Source: Rhizobium sp. ICMP 5592 (lineage in GTDB: Bacteria; Pseudomonadota; Alphaproteobacteria; Rhizobiales; Rhizobiaceae). From it: a stretch of DNA of 64,000 nt. Below the pieces are notes generated by a model. It was not told the DNA's origin, ran no database searches, and saw only the letters and a list, made by a program, of their open reading frames with translations. This document shows positions 53,993-61,571 of the stretch, piece after piece. The stretch is taken from assembly GCF_009498525.1 (NCBI RefSeq), contig NZ_QSNT01000003.1, forward strand, positions 1,033,671 to 1,097,670, read 5' to 3'. Position 1 is the first letter of the stretch. Every line of letters begins with the position of its first letter. The position numbers and the translations under genes were made by a program.

Positions 53993-55093
53993 ATGGGACG
54001 CGTACTCGTAGCCAAGGATGTGGAAGCAGCCGTCAAGGGCGGCTCGGTTTATGCGGCCGGTGGGGGCGGCTGGGCCGATCATGGCCGCATGCTCGGCTAT
54101 GCCGCCGTCAATGTCGGCAAGCCGGAGCTGGTGTCGATCAACGAGCTCAATGATACCGACTGGATTGCGACGGCCGCCGCCATCGGTGCGCCTGCCTCCA
54201 CTACCCCCTGGGAGATGCAGGGCATCGACTATGTGAAGGCCGTGCAGCTGCTGCAGGACGAACTGGGCGAAAAGCTTTCCGGCCTGATCATCGGCCAGAA
54301 CGGCAAGTCCTCGACGCTGAACGGCTGGCTGCCTTCCGCCATCCTCGGAACCAAGGTCGTGGACGCGGTCGGCGACATCCGCGCACATCCGACCGGCGAC
54401 ATGGGCTCGATCGGCATGGCGGGTTCGCCCGAACAGATGATCCAGACCGCCGTCGGCGGCAATCGCGCCGAGAACCGCTATATCGAGCTGGTCGTGAAGG
54501 GTGCGACGGCGAAGATTTCGCCGATCCTGCGCGCTGCATCCGACCAGTCCGGCGGCTTCATCGCCTCCTGCCGCAATCCGCTGCGCGCCTCCTATGTCCG
54601 CATGCATGCAGCACTCGGCGGCATCTCCATGGCGCTTGCGCTCGGCGAAGCGATCATCGAGGCGGAAAAGAAAGGCGGCAGCGCCGTCATCGACGCCATC
54701 TGCAAGACGACGGGCGGGCATATCCTTGCCGAAGGCGTCATAGCCAAAAAGGATGTCATCTACACCAAGGAAGCCTTCGATATCGGCACCATCACGGTCG
54801 GCGCCGGCGACAAGGCCATCACCATGCATGTGATGAACGAATATATGGCGGTCGAAGACGCCGATGGTAAGCGTCTAGCGACATTCCCCTCGGTCATCAC
54901 CACGCTGTCGCCGGAGGGCGAACCCTTGAGCGTCGGCCAGCTGCATGAGGGCATGCATGTCTTCATTCTGCATGTACCGATGGACATCATCCCGCTCTCG
55001 GCCAGCGTCCTCGACCCGACGGTCTATCCTTCGGTCGAAAAGGCAATGGGGATCGAGATCGCCAAATACGCCCTGGCCGGCAAGAAGGGCTGA
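53993..55093 (+). CDS. DUF917-family protein, probable thiohydantoin-propionate desulfurising enzyme
   Basis: 366 aa. N-terminal VYAAGGGGWADHGRMLGYAAV (glycine-rich loop of DUF917), SINELNDTDWIATAAAIGAP, and an AHPTGDMGSIGMAG motif in the middle are DUF917-like. The family was uncharacterised until the ergothioneine pathway was rebuilt in vitro, where a new enzyme type converts 5-oxo-2-thioxoimidazolidine-4-propionate to hydantoin-5-propionate plus H2S. I believe that enzyme is of this family, and its position here between hydantoinase and urocanase homologues supports the role. AGGAG lies 7 nt before the ATG. Confidence 0.72.
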   Translation: MGRVLVAKDVEAAVKGGSVYAAGGGGWADHGRMLGYAAVNVGKPELVSINELNDTDWIATAAAIGAPASTTPWEMQGIDYVKAVQLLQDELGEKLSGLIIGQNGKSSTLNGWLPSAILGTKVVDAVGDIRAHPTGDMGSIGMAGSPEQMIQTAVGGNRAENRYIELVVKGATAKISPILRAASDQSGGFIASCRNPLRASYVRMHAALGGISMALALGEAIIEAEKKGGSAVIDAICKTTGGHILAEGVIAKKDVIYTKEAFDIGTITVGAGDKAITMHVMNEYMAVEDADGKRLATFPSVITTLSPEGEPLSVGQLHEGMHVFILHVPMDIIPLSASVLDPTVYPSVEKAMGIEIAKYALAGKKG

Positions 55094-55108
55094 TATCGGG
55101 AGGCGCAG

Positions 55109-55438
55109 ATGGCCCGCGACGCCGGTCTTGAGGAACTACTGAGAGAGGATCTCGGGCCAAGGCCCGGGCTCAGCGAGAAAGCGATGTTCGGCGGCTGGGC
55201 CTTTCTGCTCAACGGCCATCTGCTTTGCGGCGCGCGGGAGGATGGGCTGCTGATACGCCTCGGCAAGGGCAACGACAGCTGGGCGCTGGAACTGTCTGAT
55301 ATCAAGCCCATGCTGTCAGGGCCGCGCGAAATGCAGGGCTGGGTGCGCGCTGGGCCGGAGGCCTACGGCAACGACATGTTGCGCAAACGGCTGCTACTTG
55401 CCGCGCTGGACTTCGTTGAAGGACTGCCACCGAAATAA
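55109..55438 (+). CDS. TfoX N-terminal-domain protein of unknown function within the ergothioneine operon
   Basis: 109 aa. LSEKAMFGGWAFLLNGHLLCGAREDGLLIRLGKGN and MQGWVRAGPEAYGNDMLRKRLLLAALDFVEGLP match the TfoX N-terminal fold (RMFGGxGxFxxG). It lacks the TfoX C-terminal domain and the competence context. Strong GGGAGG 5 nt before the ATG. It sits 15 nt after DUF917 and 23 nt before the hydratase on the same strand, so it is transcribed with the pathway. It has no assigned step and could be a chance passenger. Confidence 0.82.
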   Translation: MARDAGLEELLREDLGPRPGLSEKAMFGGWAFLLNGHLLCGAREDGLLIRLGKGNDSWALELSDIKPMLSGPREMQGWVRAGPEAYGNDMLRKRLLLAALDFVEGLPPK

Positions 55439-55461
55439 CAATAATCAGGGAAGGGAATTCT

Positions 55462-57123
55462 ATGCCGAAAGCCAATCCACGTCATCCGAAATTCCCCATT
55501 CCGGGCGGCCCGGTGCTGCGCGCCAAGGGCTGGCGGCAGGAAGCACTGCTGCGGCTGCTCGAAAACGTGCTCTCCGTCGGCGAGGACCCGGACAATCTCG
55601 TGGTCTATGCAGCACTCGGCAAGGCGGCGCGCAACTGGGCGGCGCATAAAGGCATCGTCAGGGCGCTGACCGAGATGGACGAGGATCAGACGTTGCTGAT
55701 CCAGTCCGGCAAGCCGATTGGCCTCGTCCGCACTCATGCCAAGGCGCCGCTGGTGATCATGGCCAACTGCAACATCGTCGGACAATGGGCGAAGGCCGAA
55801 GTCTTCTACGAATTGCAGCGCAAGGGCCTGATCTGCTGGGGCGGGCTGACGGCCGGCGCCTGGCAATATATCGGCAGCCAGGGCGTCATCCAGGGCACCT
55901 ACGAGATTTTCATGCGGATCGCCGAACGCCGCTTCGGCGGCGACCTCCTCGGCCGTTTCGTGCTGACCGCCGGTCTCGGCGGCATGGGCGGCGCGCAGCC
56001 GCTGGCCGGCCGCATGGCAGGGGCTGCCATCCTCTGCGTCGATATCGATGCGGAGCGGGCGAAAAAACGCCAGGAGATCGGCTATCTCCAGGAGATCGCG
56101 CCAAACCTCGATGCGGCGCTGGCGATGATCAACGCGGCGGTCAAGGAGAAGCGGGCGCTGTCCGTCGGCCTTGTCGGCAATGCCGCAGAGATCTATCCCG
56201 AGATCGCCCGGCGCGGCATCGTGCCCGATATCGTCACCGACCAGACCTCGGCGCATGATCTGGTCTACGGCTATGTGCCGAAGGGCATGAGCCTTGCCCA
56301 GGTCAAGGACCTGCGCGACGACGGCCAGGGGCAATTGATGGCGGCCAGCCGCGCCTCAATCGTCGAGCATGTCAAAGCCATGCTGGATTTCCAGAAGAAG
56401 GGTTCGGAAGTCTTTGACAACGGCAATCTGATCCGCACCCAGGCGAAGGAAGGCGGCGTCGCCAATGCTTTCGATATTCCGATCTTCACCGAGGCCTATC
56501 TGAGGCCGCTGTTCGCCCGCGCCATCGGCCCCTTCCGCTGGATGGCGCTGTCCGGCGAGGAAAGTGATATTGCCCGCATCGACGATCTGCTGCTGGAGAT
56601 GTTCCCCGACAATAAGATCATCACCAACTGGATCCGGCTTGCCCGAGAGCATGTGCCCTTCGAAGGCCTGCCGGCGCGGATCGCCTGGCTTGGGCACGGT
56701 GAACGCACGGATCTCGCCCGCCGGGTCAACGAGCTGGTGGCGAGCGGCGAACTCAAAGGCCCGGTCGCCTTCTCGCGTGACCATCTCGACGCCGGCGCCA
56801 TGGCACATCCGAACATCATGACGGAGCGCATGAAGGATGGCTCCGACGCCATCGCCGATTGGCCGTTGATCGACGCGATGATGCTCTGCTCCTCCATGGC
56901 CGACCTCGTCGTCGTCCATTCCGGCGGCGGCGGTTATGCCGGCTATATGACCAGCTGCGGCGTCACAGTGGTCGCCGATGGCACAGCGGAAGCCGACGAG
57001 CGGCTCGACCATGCACTCACCAACGACACGGCGCTCGGCGTCATGCGCTATGCCGATGCCGGCTATGAGGAGGCGCTGGACGAAGTGGCAAAAAAGGATG
57101 TGCCCTATATCCGTCTCGGATAA
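55462..57123 (+). CDS. Urocanase-family enzyme, probable thiourocanate hydratase
   Basis: 553 aa, full urocanase length. Conserved: QSGKPIGLVRTH, TAGAWQYIGSQGVIQGTYE, the NAD-binding TAGLGGMGGAQPLAGRMAG, TDQTSAHDLVYGY and GPFRW. Key differences from HutU: the active-site Cys of FCRGxGPFRW is Ala (FARAIGPFRW), the NSNLVP segment is NCNIVGQW, and the late HHGGGVGMG loop is HSGGGGYAGYMTS. These changes around the substrate site, and the operon context, favour hydration of thiourocanate to a thiohydantoin propionate. AAGGGAATTCT precedes the ATG. Confidence 0.82.
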   Translation: MPKANPRHPKFPIPGGPVLRAKGWRQEALLRLLENVLSVGEDPDNLVVYAALGKAARNWAAHKGIVRALTEMDEDQTLLIQSGKPIGLVRTHAKAPLVIMANCNIVGQWAKAEVFYELQRKGLICWGGLTAGAWQYIGSQGVIQGTYEIFMRIAERRFGGDLLGRFVLTAGLGGMGGAQPLAGRMAGAAILCVDIDAERAKKRQEIGYLQEIAPNLDAALAMINAAVKEKRALSVGLVGNAAEIYPEIARRGIVPDIVTDQTSAHDLVYGYVPKGMSLAQVKDLRDDGQGQLMAASRASIVEHVKAMLDFQKKGSEVFDNGNLIRTQAKEGGVANAFDIPIFTEAYLRPLFARAIGPFRWMALSGEESDIARIDDLLLEMFPDNKIITNWIRLAREHVPFEGLPARIAWLGHGERTDLARRVNELVASGELKGPVAFSRDHLDAGAMAHPNIMTERMKDGSDAIADWPLIDAMMLCSSMADLVVVHSGGGGYAGYMTSCGVTVVADGTAEADERLDHALTNDTALGVMRYADAGYEEALDEVAKKDVPYIRLG

Positions 57124-57128
57124 GGGCG

Positions 57129-57152
57129 ACTGTCTTTCCTCACACCGACAGT
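57129..57152 (+). terminator. Hairpin at the end of the ergothioneine operon
   Basis: ACTGTC / GACAGT arms with a 12-nt loop, 6 nt after the hydratase stop, followed by TTATGA rather than a T-run. A weak intrinsic terminator at best. Confidence 0.35.
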
Positions 57153-57193
57153 TTATGATCGCGGGCAAATCCTCCCCTCTATGAGAGTTGCCC

Positions 57194-57871
57194 GTGATCC
57201 CCTGGACCCTGCTTGATACTGCGAAAATCCCCAATGGCGGCGGTGAGTTGCGCCTGAAGCAGCGCGGCCAGGAATTCTCCATCATGCTCGGCACCAACGA
57301 GCTGATGAACAGCCGCCTCAGCGGCTCTGAGCGGGCACTGGCCACGCTTTCCTGCGAAAAGATTAAAGACCGGGCCGCACCGCATATCCTGATCGGCGGA
57401 CTTGGCATGGGCTTTACCCTGCGCGCCGCCCTCGGCGAATTGAGCGATGATGCCAAGGTCACCGTTGCGGAGCTGGTTCCGGCCGTCGTCGCCTGGGCGC
57501 GCGGGCCGATGGCCGCCGTCTTCGACAATTGCCTGGACGATCCGCGCGTCGCCATCCATGAGGGCGATGTCCGACCATTGATCCGCGCCAGCAAGGCGGC
57601 CTACGACGCCATCCTGCTCGATGTCGACAACGGACCCGATGGCATTACCCACGAGGCCAATGACGGCCTCTACGACTTCAAGGGCCTGAAGGCCGCCCAC
57701 GACGCGCTGCGCCCCAGCGGCATCCTCGCCGTCTGGTCATCCGGCCCCGACAGAGATTTCACCCGGCGACTGCGCGACACCGGTTTTATCGCCGAAGAGA
57801 TCAACACCCGCGCCAACGGCAAGAGCGGTGCGCGGCATGTCATCTGGCTGGCGGTGAAGTCGGGGCGGTAG
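57194..57871 (+). CDS. Spermidine synthase-like (SpeE-fold) protein
   Basis: 225 aa. Rossmann methyltransferase-like fold: HILIGGLGMGFTLRAALGEL (GGLGxG cofactor loop), VTVAELVPAVVAWAR, VAIHEGDVRPLIRAS, YDAILLDVDNGPDG and LRPSGILAVWSSGPD. The polyamine-synthase tetramerisation strands are short, and the D-D substrate pair is altered, so a polyamine product is uncertain. The start is probably GTG at 57194; it lies in a stem CGGGCAA/TTGCCCG (57162-57168/57188-57194) that could mask it. Its 3' end overlaps the convergent VOC gene by 32 bp. Confidence 0.78.
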   Translation: MIPWTLLDTAKIPNGGGELRLKQRGQEFSIMLGTNELMNSRLSGSERALATLSCEKIKDRAAPHILIGGLGMGFTLRAALGELSDDAKVTVAELVPAVVAWARGPMAAVFDNCLDDPRVAIHEGDVRPLIRASKAAYDAILLDVDNGPDGITHEANDGLYDFKGLKAAHDALRPSGILAVWSSGPDRDFTRRLRDTGFIAEEINTRANGKSGARHVIWLAVKSGR

Positions 57872-58265
57872 GTTCGCTCGCAGCGAGATAATTGGAAACC
57901 TCGATCAGATTGTCATCCGGATCGCGGAAATAGACCGAGAGGATCGGGCCGCTTGCACCTGTGCGGTGGACCGGGCCTTCTTCGATGACGACGCCTTCTG
58001 CCGTGAGATGAGCGATCACGTCGTTCAGCGGCGTCTCGCTGATAAAGCAGAGATCGGCGGAGCCCGGCGTCGGGCGCTTGGCCTTCGGCTCGAACTCGTG
58101 CCCCGCCCGATGCAGGTTGATCTTCTGGTTGCCGAAGGTCAGCGCCTTGCGGCCCTCGCCGAAGGTTTCCATGCCCATGCCGAGGACACGAGCATAGAAG
58201 GCGCAGCTCTCCTCGATGCTGGCGACCGTCAGTACCAGATGATCGAGATGGTCGATACGGATCAT
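57840..58265 (-). CDS. VOC-family protein (glyoxalase-like)
   Basis: 141 aa. IDHLDHLVLTVASIEESCAFYARVLGM, GNQKINLHRAGHEF, ADLCFISETPLNDVIAHL and VYFRDPDDNLIEVSNY. This is the typical order of a VOC dioxygenase/glyoxalase with His and Glu metal ligands (His in LDHLVL, Glu in LIEVSN). Substrate unknown. GGAGG lies 6 nt before the ATG at 58265. It follows the MFS gene by 22 nt on the same strand and may be its operon partner. Confidence 0.85.
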   Translation of the reverse strand: MIRIDHLDHLVLTVASIEESCAFYARVLGMGMETFGEGRKALTFGNQKINLHRAGHEFEPKAKRPTPGSADLCFISETPLNDVIAHLTAEGVVIEEGPVHRTGASGPILSVYFRDPDDNLIEVSNYLAASEPTAPTSPPAR

Positions 58266-58287
58266 GGCGAGCCTCCAGTCTTGCCGT

Positions 58288-59571
58288 TCAACGACGAGCG
58301 AGCCTTGCCACGCCAAAGGCGCTGACGAGGCAGGCGGCCAGCATGGCAAGGATGAAGGCAACCACGGCCGACCAGCCATCGGCAAGCCAAAAATAGCCGC
58401 CGACCGAGCCGGCAATGCTGGAGCCGAGATAATAGGCCAGCAGATAGAGCGACGAAGCATGCCCCTTGGCTCCGCTTGCCAGCCGGCCGACCAGCGCGCT
58501 GGCAACGGAATGGGTAACGAAGAAACCGATGGTCACCAGCACGATGCCGAGAATGACCAGCGGCAACGGCGTGGCGAGCGTGACGGCAGCACCAAGTGCG
58601 GTGACCAGCACGCCGGCGGGTAGCACGACGAAGTGGCCGATGCGGTCGCCGAGGATACCCGCCGCCCAGGAGGCGACGATCCCGAAAAGATAGGCGGTGA
58701 AGATCAGGCCGAGTTCGGTCTGGTTGAGATCATAGGGATCGGCGACCAGCCGGAAGCCGGCATAATTATAGACCGTGACGAAGGAACCCATGATCAGGAA
58801 GCCGATGGCAAAGAGCAGCGGCAGCGCCGGATTGCGGAAGTGACCGGCCCATGCGCGGATATGAAAGGCGGTGTCGAAACCCCTACGCGGCGTGAAATTG
58901 CGCGACGGCGGCAGCAGCAACAGAAAGCCGGTGGCGGCGATCAGCCCGAGTACGCCGACGGCAGCAAGCGCCGGACGCCAGGTGAAGAGTTCGGCGATCG
59001 TACCCGTGACCACGCGGCCAGCCATGCCGCCAAAGGCGTTGCCGGCTATATAGAGGCCCATGGCGCCGCCAAGACCGCGCGGATCGATCTCTTCGGCGAG
59101 ATAGGTCATGGCGACCGCCGGCACGCCGCCGAGGAGGAACCCCTCCAGCGCACGGAACACCAGCAATGTCTGCCAGTTCGGCGCGACGGCGCAGGCGATG
59201 GTGCAAAGGGCGGCGCCCAAAAGCGAAATGAACATCAGGCTGCGGCGGCCGAGGCTTTCGGAAACGGCGGCGGCGCAGAAGATCGCAAAGGCGAGAAAGC
59301 CGGTCGAGAGCGACAGCGACAGCGAGCTTGCCGCCGGTGTCACCCCAAAATCCTCGGCGAAGATCGGCATCAGCGGCTGCACGCAGTAAAGCAGCGAGAA
59401 CGTCGCGAAACCGGAGAGGAACAGAGCGATGGTCGCACGCCTGAATGCGGGCGTGCCGCGCGTCAGGAATTGCCGGGCCTCGGAATGCGGCTCGGTATCG
59501 ACAAGTTTCAATTCGGGGCGGGAGGGAACTTCGGAGATGGCAAGATCTTCCGTCTGGACAGCGCGGGACAT
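58288..59571 (-). CDS. MFS transporter, YnfM-like
   Basis: 427 aa with about 12 hydrophobic segments after a 45-residue polar N-terminus. FATFSLLYCVQPLMPIFAEDFGVTPAASSLSLSLSTG matches the YnfM/arabinose-efflux-like branch; LGRRSLMFISLLGAA is the loop 2-3 motif. Probably an exporter; substrate unknown. The ATG at 59571 is chosen; a TTG four codons earlier is less likely. Divergent from a LysR gene that probably regulates it. Confidence 0.88.
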   Translation of the reverse strand: MSRAVQTEDLAISEVPSRPELKLVDTEPHSEARQFLTRGTPAFRRATIALFLSGFATFSLLYCVQPLMPIFAEDFGVTPAASSLSLSLSTGFLAFAIFCAAAVSESLGRRSLMFISLLGAALCTIACAVAPNWQTLLVFRALEGFLLGGVPAVAMTYLAEEIDPRGLGGAMGLYIAGNAFGGMAGRVVTGTIAELFTWRPALAAVGVLGLIAATGFLLLLPPSRNFTPRRGFDTAFHIRAWAGHFRNPALPLLFAIGFLIMGSFVTVYNYAGFRLVADPYDLNQTELGLIFTAYLFGIVASWAAGILGDRIGHFVVLPAGVLVTALGAAVTLATPLPLVILGIVLVTIGFFVTHSVASALVGRLASGAKGHASSLYLLAYYLGSSIAGSVGGYFWLADGWSAVVAFILAMLAACLVSAFGVARLARR

Positions 59572-59599
59572 GAGGGCACACAACCTTTCTTGCCCATAA

Positions 59600-59636
59600 A
59601 TCTAGCCAAGCCGACATCATTAGTCCAATATATGGA
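59600..59636 (-). promoter_or_regulatory. Promoter and overlapping LysR-type operator for the MFS gene
   Basis: Minus strand: TTGGAC (59628-59623), 17-nt spacer, CTAGAT (59605-59600), giving a leader of about 25 nt. A palindrome TCCA-ATATA-TGGA (59624-59636) overlaps the -35 box, as expected for a LysR site between divergent genes. Confidence 0.5.
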
Positions 59637-59668
59637 ACAGACGATTTCGATAGCTTTTGGAGATAGCG

Positions 59669-60544
59669 ATGGAGCTGCGTCATATCCGCTATTTTCTGGC
59701 GCTGGCGGATGAGGGGAATTTCACCCGCGCCGCCGCCAAGCTTGGCATCGGCCAGCCGCCGCTCAGCCAGCAGATCCGCGACCTTGAAAACGAAGTGGGC
59801 GCGGCGCTGTTTCACCGCGTCCCGCATGGCGCGGAGCTGACGGCGGCGGGCGAAGCCTTTCTGGTCGAGGCCAAGCTGGCGGTCGACGCAGCGGAGAAGG
59901 CCAAGCTTGCCGCCCAGCGCGCCAATCGCGGCGAGATCGGCCGCCTGTCGCTGGGCTTTACCGCATCTTCGGCCTTCAACACCATCGTCACCTCGACCAT
60001 CCGCGAGTTTCGCAATCGCTGGCCGCAGGTGCGCCTGTCGCTGACGGAGATGAACACCAATGCCTTGACGGAGCGGCTGATGCGCGGCGAGATCGATGTG
60101 GCCTTCATCCGTCCCGGCCTGGAAGACCCAAGCAACGTCCGCCTCAAGCGCTTTGACGACGAGCCGATGCTGATCGCCCTGCCCGCCCACCATCCGCTTG
60201 CCGAGAAGGACCGTGTGCCGATCGCGGCGCTGGCGCACGAGTCCTTCATTCTCTTCCCGCGCATGGTGGGCCTCAGCCTCTATGACGATATTGCCGCCGC
60301 CTGCCGCGACGCCGGTTTCGAGCTCTTGGTGACGCAGGAAGCGCCGCAGATCCCCTCGGTGGTCAATCTGGTCGCCGCCAATCTCGGCGTCTCCATCGTT
60401 CCCGCCTCGATCGCCCAGATCAAGCTCGACGGCGTGACCTATCGTCCGATCGACGGTCCGCCGCTGGTGGCGCGGCTTGGGCTCGCGGTGCTGAAAGCGC
60501 AGCGCTCGCCGGTCGCGGCCAATCTGATGAGCCTGATTGCCTGA
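59669..60544 (+). CDS. LysR-family transcriptional regulator (CbnR/BenM-like branch)
   Basis: 291 aa. MELRHIRYFLALADEGNFTRAAAKLGIGQPPLSQQIRDLENEVGAALFHR is the winged HTH of the branch that regulates efflux or aromatic catabolism; the effector domain has the usual RLSLGFTASSAFN start. GGAG lies 6 nt before the ATG at 59669. Divergent from the MFS gene. Its stop codon directly abuts the stop of the next, convergent LysR gene. Confidence 0.9.
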   Translation: MELRHIRYFLALADEGNFTRAAAKLGIGQPPLSQQIRDLENEVGAALFHRVPHGAELTAAGEAFLVEAKLAVDAAEKAKLAAQRANRGEIGRLSLGFTASSAFNTIVTSTIREFRNRWPQVRLSLTEMNTNALTERLMRGEIDVAFIRPGLEDPSNVRLKRFDDEPMLIALPAHHPLAEKDRVPIAALAHESFILFPRMVGLSLYDDIAAACRDAGFELLVTQEAPQIPSVVNLVAANLGVSIVPASIAQIKLDGVTYRPIDGPPLVARLGLAVLKAQRSPVAANLMSLIA

Positions 60545-61450
60545 TTATCCGACAGGGTCCCAATAGGGCGGATCGCCGAATGTCTTTTTCAGGTGATCGG
60601 CGATGGCACGCAGCTTCGCGGAGGGATTGCGTCCCTCTGGATGGGCCATGAAGATGAATTCGGGTTCCGGCCGGCAGCCGACATCGATTTCGACAAGCTG
60701 CCCCTCATTGACCGACGGACCCACGATGAAGGCCGGCAGCAGTGCAATGCCCAACCCCGCGATCGCCGCATCGCGGGAAACATCGCCATTGTTGATGCCC
60801 AGCACCAGCTTCCCCCTGACGATCAAGGCGCCCTCTGACCCCTGGAAACGCCAGTCGGCAACGCCGCGATTGGTGTAGAAAATTCCCCTGTGGTTCTCAA
60901 GATCGGACGGCGAGGCAGGCAGGCCGTGTCGCGCCAGATAGTCCGGCGAAGCGACGAGAAGCCGACTGCTGCGGGCGAGCGGCCAGGCGATAAGACGGGA
61001 ATCGGCAATCAACCCATGCCGAATGATCGCGTCATATCCATCGGAAGCAGCATCAACGCGGCGGTCATCCAGATCGAGCGTCAGTTCGATCTCGGGGTGA
61101 TCAGCCAGAAAAGGGTAAATCGCCGGGCCGAGATGCATGCGGCCGAAGGTGACGGGGGCGGCAATCCGCAACGGCCCGGCAAGCGTGCCGCGCCGTTCGG
61201 CGAGATCGGCCGCGGCTTCACGCACCTCGCGCACGATCCGCGTCGCCCGCTCCAGGAACACGGTGCCGTCCTCCGTCAGCGTCAGCTTACGCGTCGTGCG
61301 ATGCAGTAGCGTGGCGCCCAGCGTCTTCTCCATCTCCGCCAGCCTCTCGCTGACCACGGATTTCGACAGGCGCAGCCGGCGGGCAGCCTCGCTGATCGAT
61401 CCGGCCTCGGCAACCGCTACAAAAACTGTAAGCCCTTCAATCTTGAGCAT
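60545..61450 (-). CDS. LysR-family transcriptional regulator
   Basis: 301 aa. IEGLTVFVAVAEAGSISEAARRLRLSKSVVSERLAEMEKTLGATLLHRTTRKLTLTEDG is the HTH of the large DsdC/PgrR-like group; effector domain LRIAAPVTFGRMHLGPAIYPFLADHPEIELTLDL. Divergent from an SDR gene across 121 bp containing a CGTTCGG/CCGAACG inverted repeat, so the SDR gene is the likely target. Confidence 0.9.
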   Translation of the reverse strand: MLKIEGLTVFVAVAEAGSISEAARRLRLSKSVVSERLAEMEKTLGATLLHRTTRKLTLTEDGTVFLERATRIVREVREAAADLAERRGTLAGPLRIAAPVTFGRMHLGPAIYPFLADHPEIELTLDLDDRRVDAASDGYDAIIRHGLIADSRLIAWPLARSSRLLVASPDYLARHGLPASPSDLENHRGIFYTNRGVADWRFQGSEGALIVRGKLVLGINNGDVSRDAAIAGLGIALLPAFIVGPSVNEGQLVEIDVGCRPEPEFIFMAHPEGRNPSAKLRAIADHLKKTFGDPPYWDPVG

Positions 61451-61501
61451 CGTTCGGTAATTCCGAATTCGAGTTCCACGATTTGAAGACTAATCCGAAC
61501 G
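61451..61501. promoter_or_regulatory. Inverted repeat between divergent LysR and SDR genes
   Basis: CGTTCGG (61451-61457) pairs with CCGAACG (61495-61501), 37 nt apart, with GAATTC symmetry between. Could be the two half-sites of the LysR protein, but the left arm touches its own start codon, so this is tentative. Confidence 0.3.
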
Positions 61502-61571
61502 ACCGAAAAAGACCATCTTCCGTTCATCGGACGAAACAACGGATACGTCCTCACCCATAGGAGATGGAACA

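Noticed and set aside
49718..57123. Histidine-utilisation (hut) operon
   Set aside because: The lyase lacks the MIO triad, the urocanase lacks its active-site Cys, and imidazolonepropionase and formiminoglutamate hydrolases are absent, whereas hydantoinase, carbamoylase and DUF917 are present.
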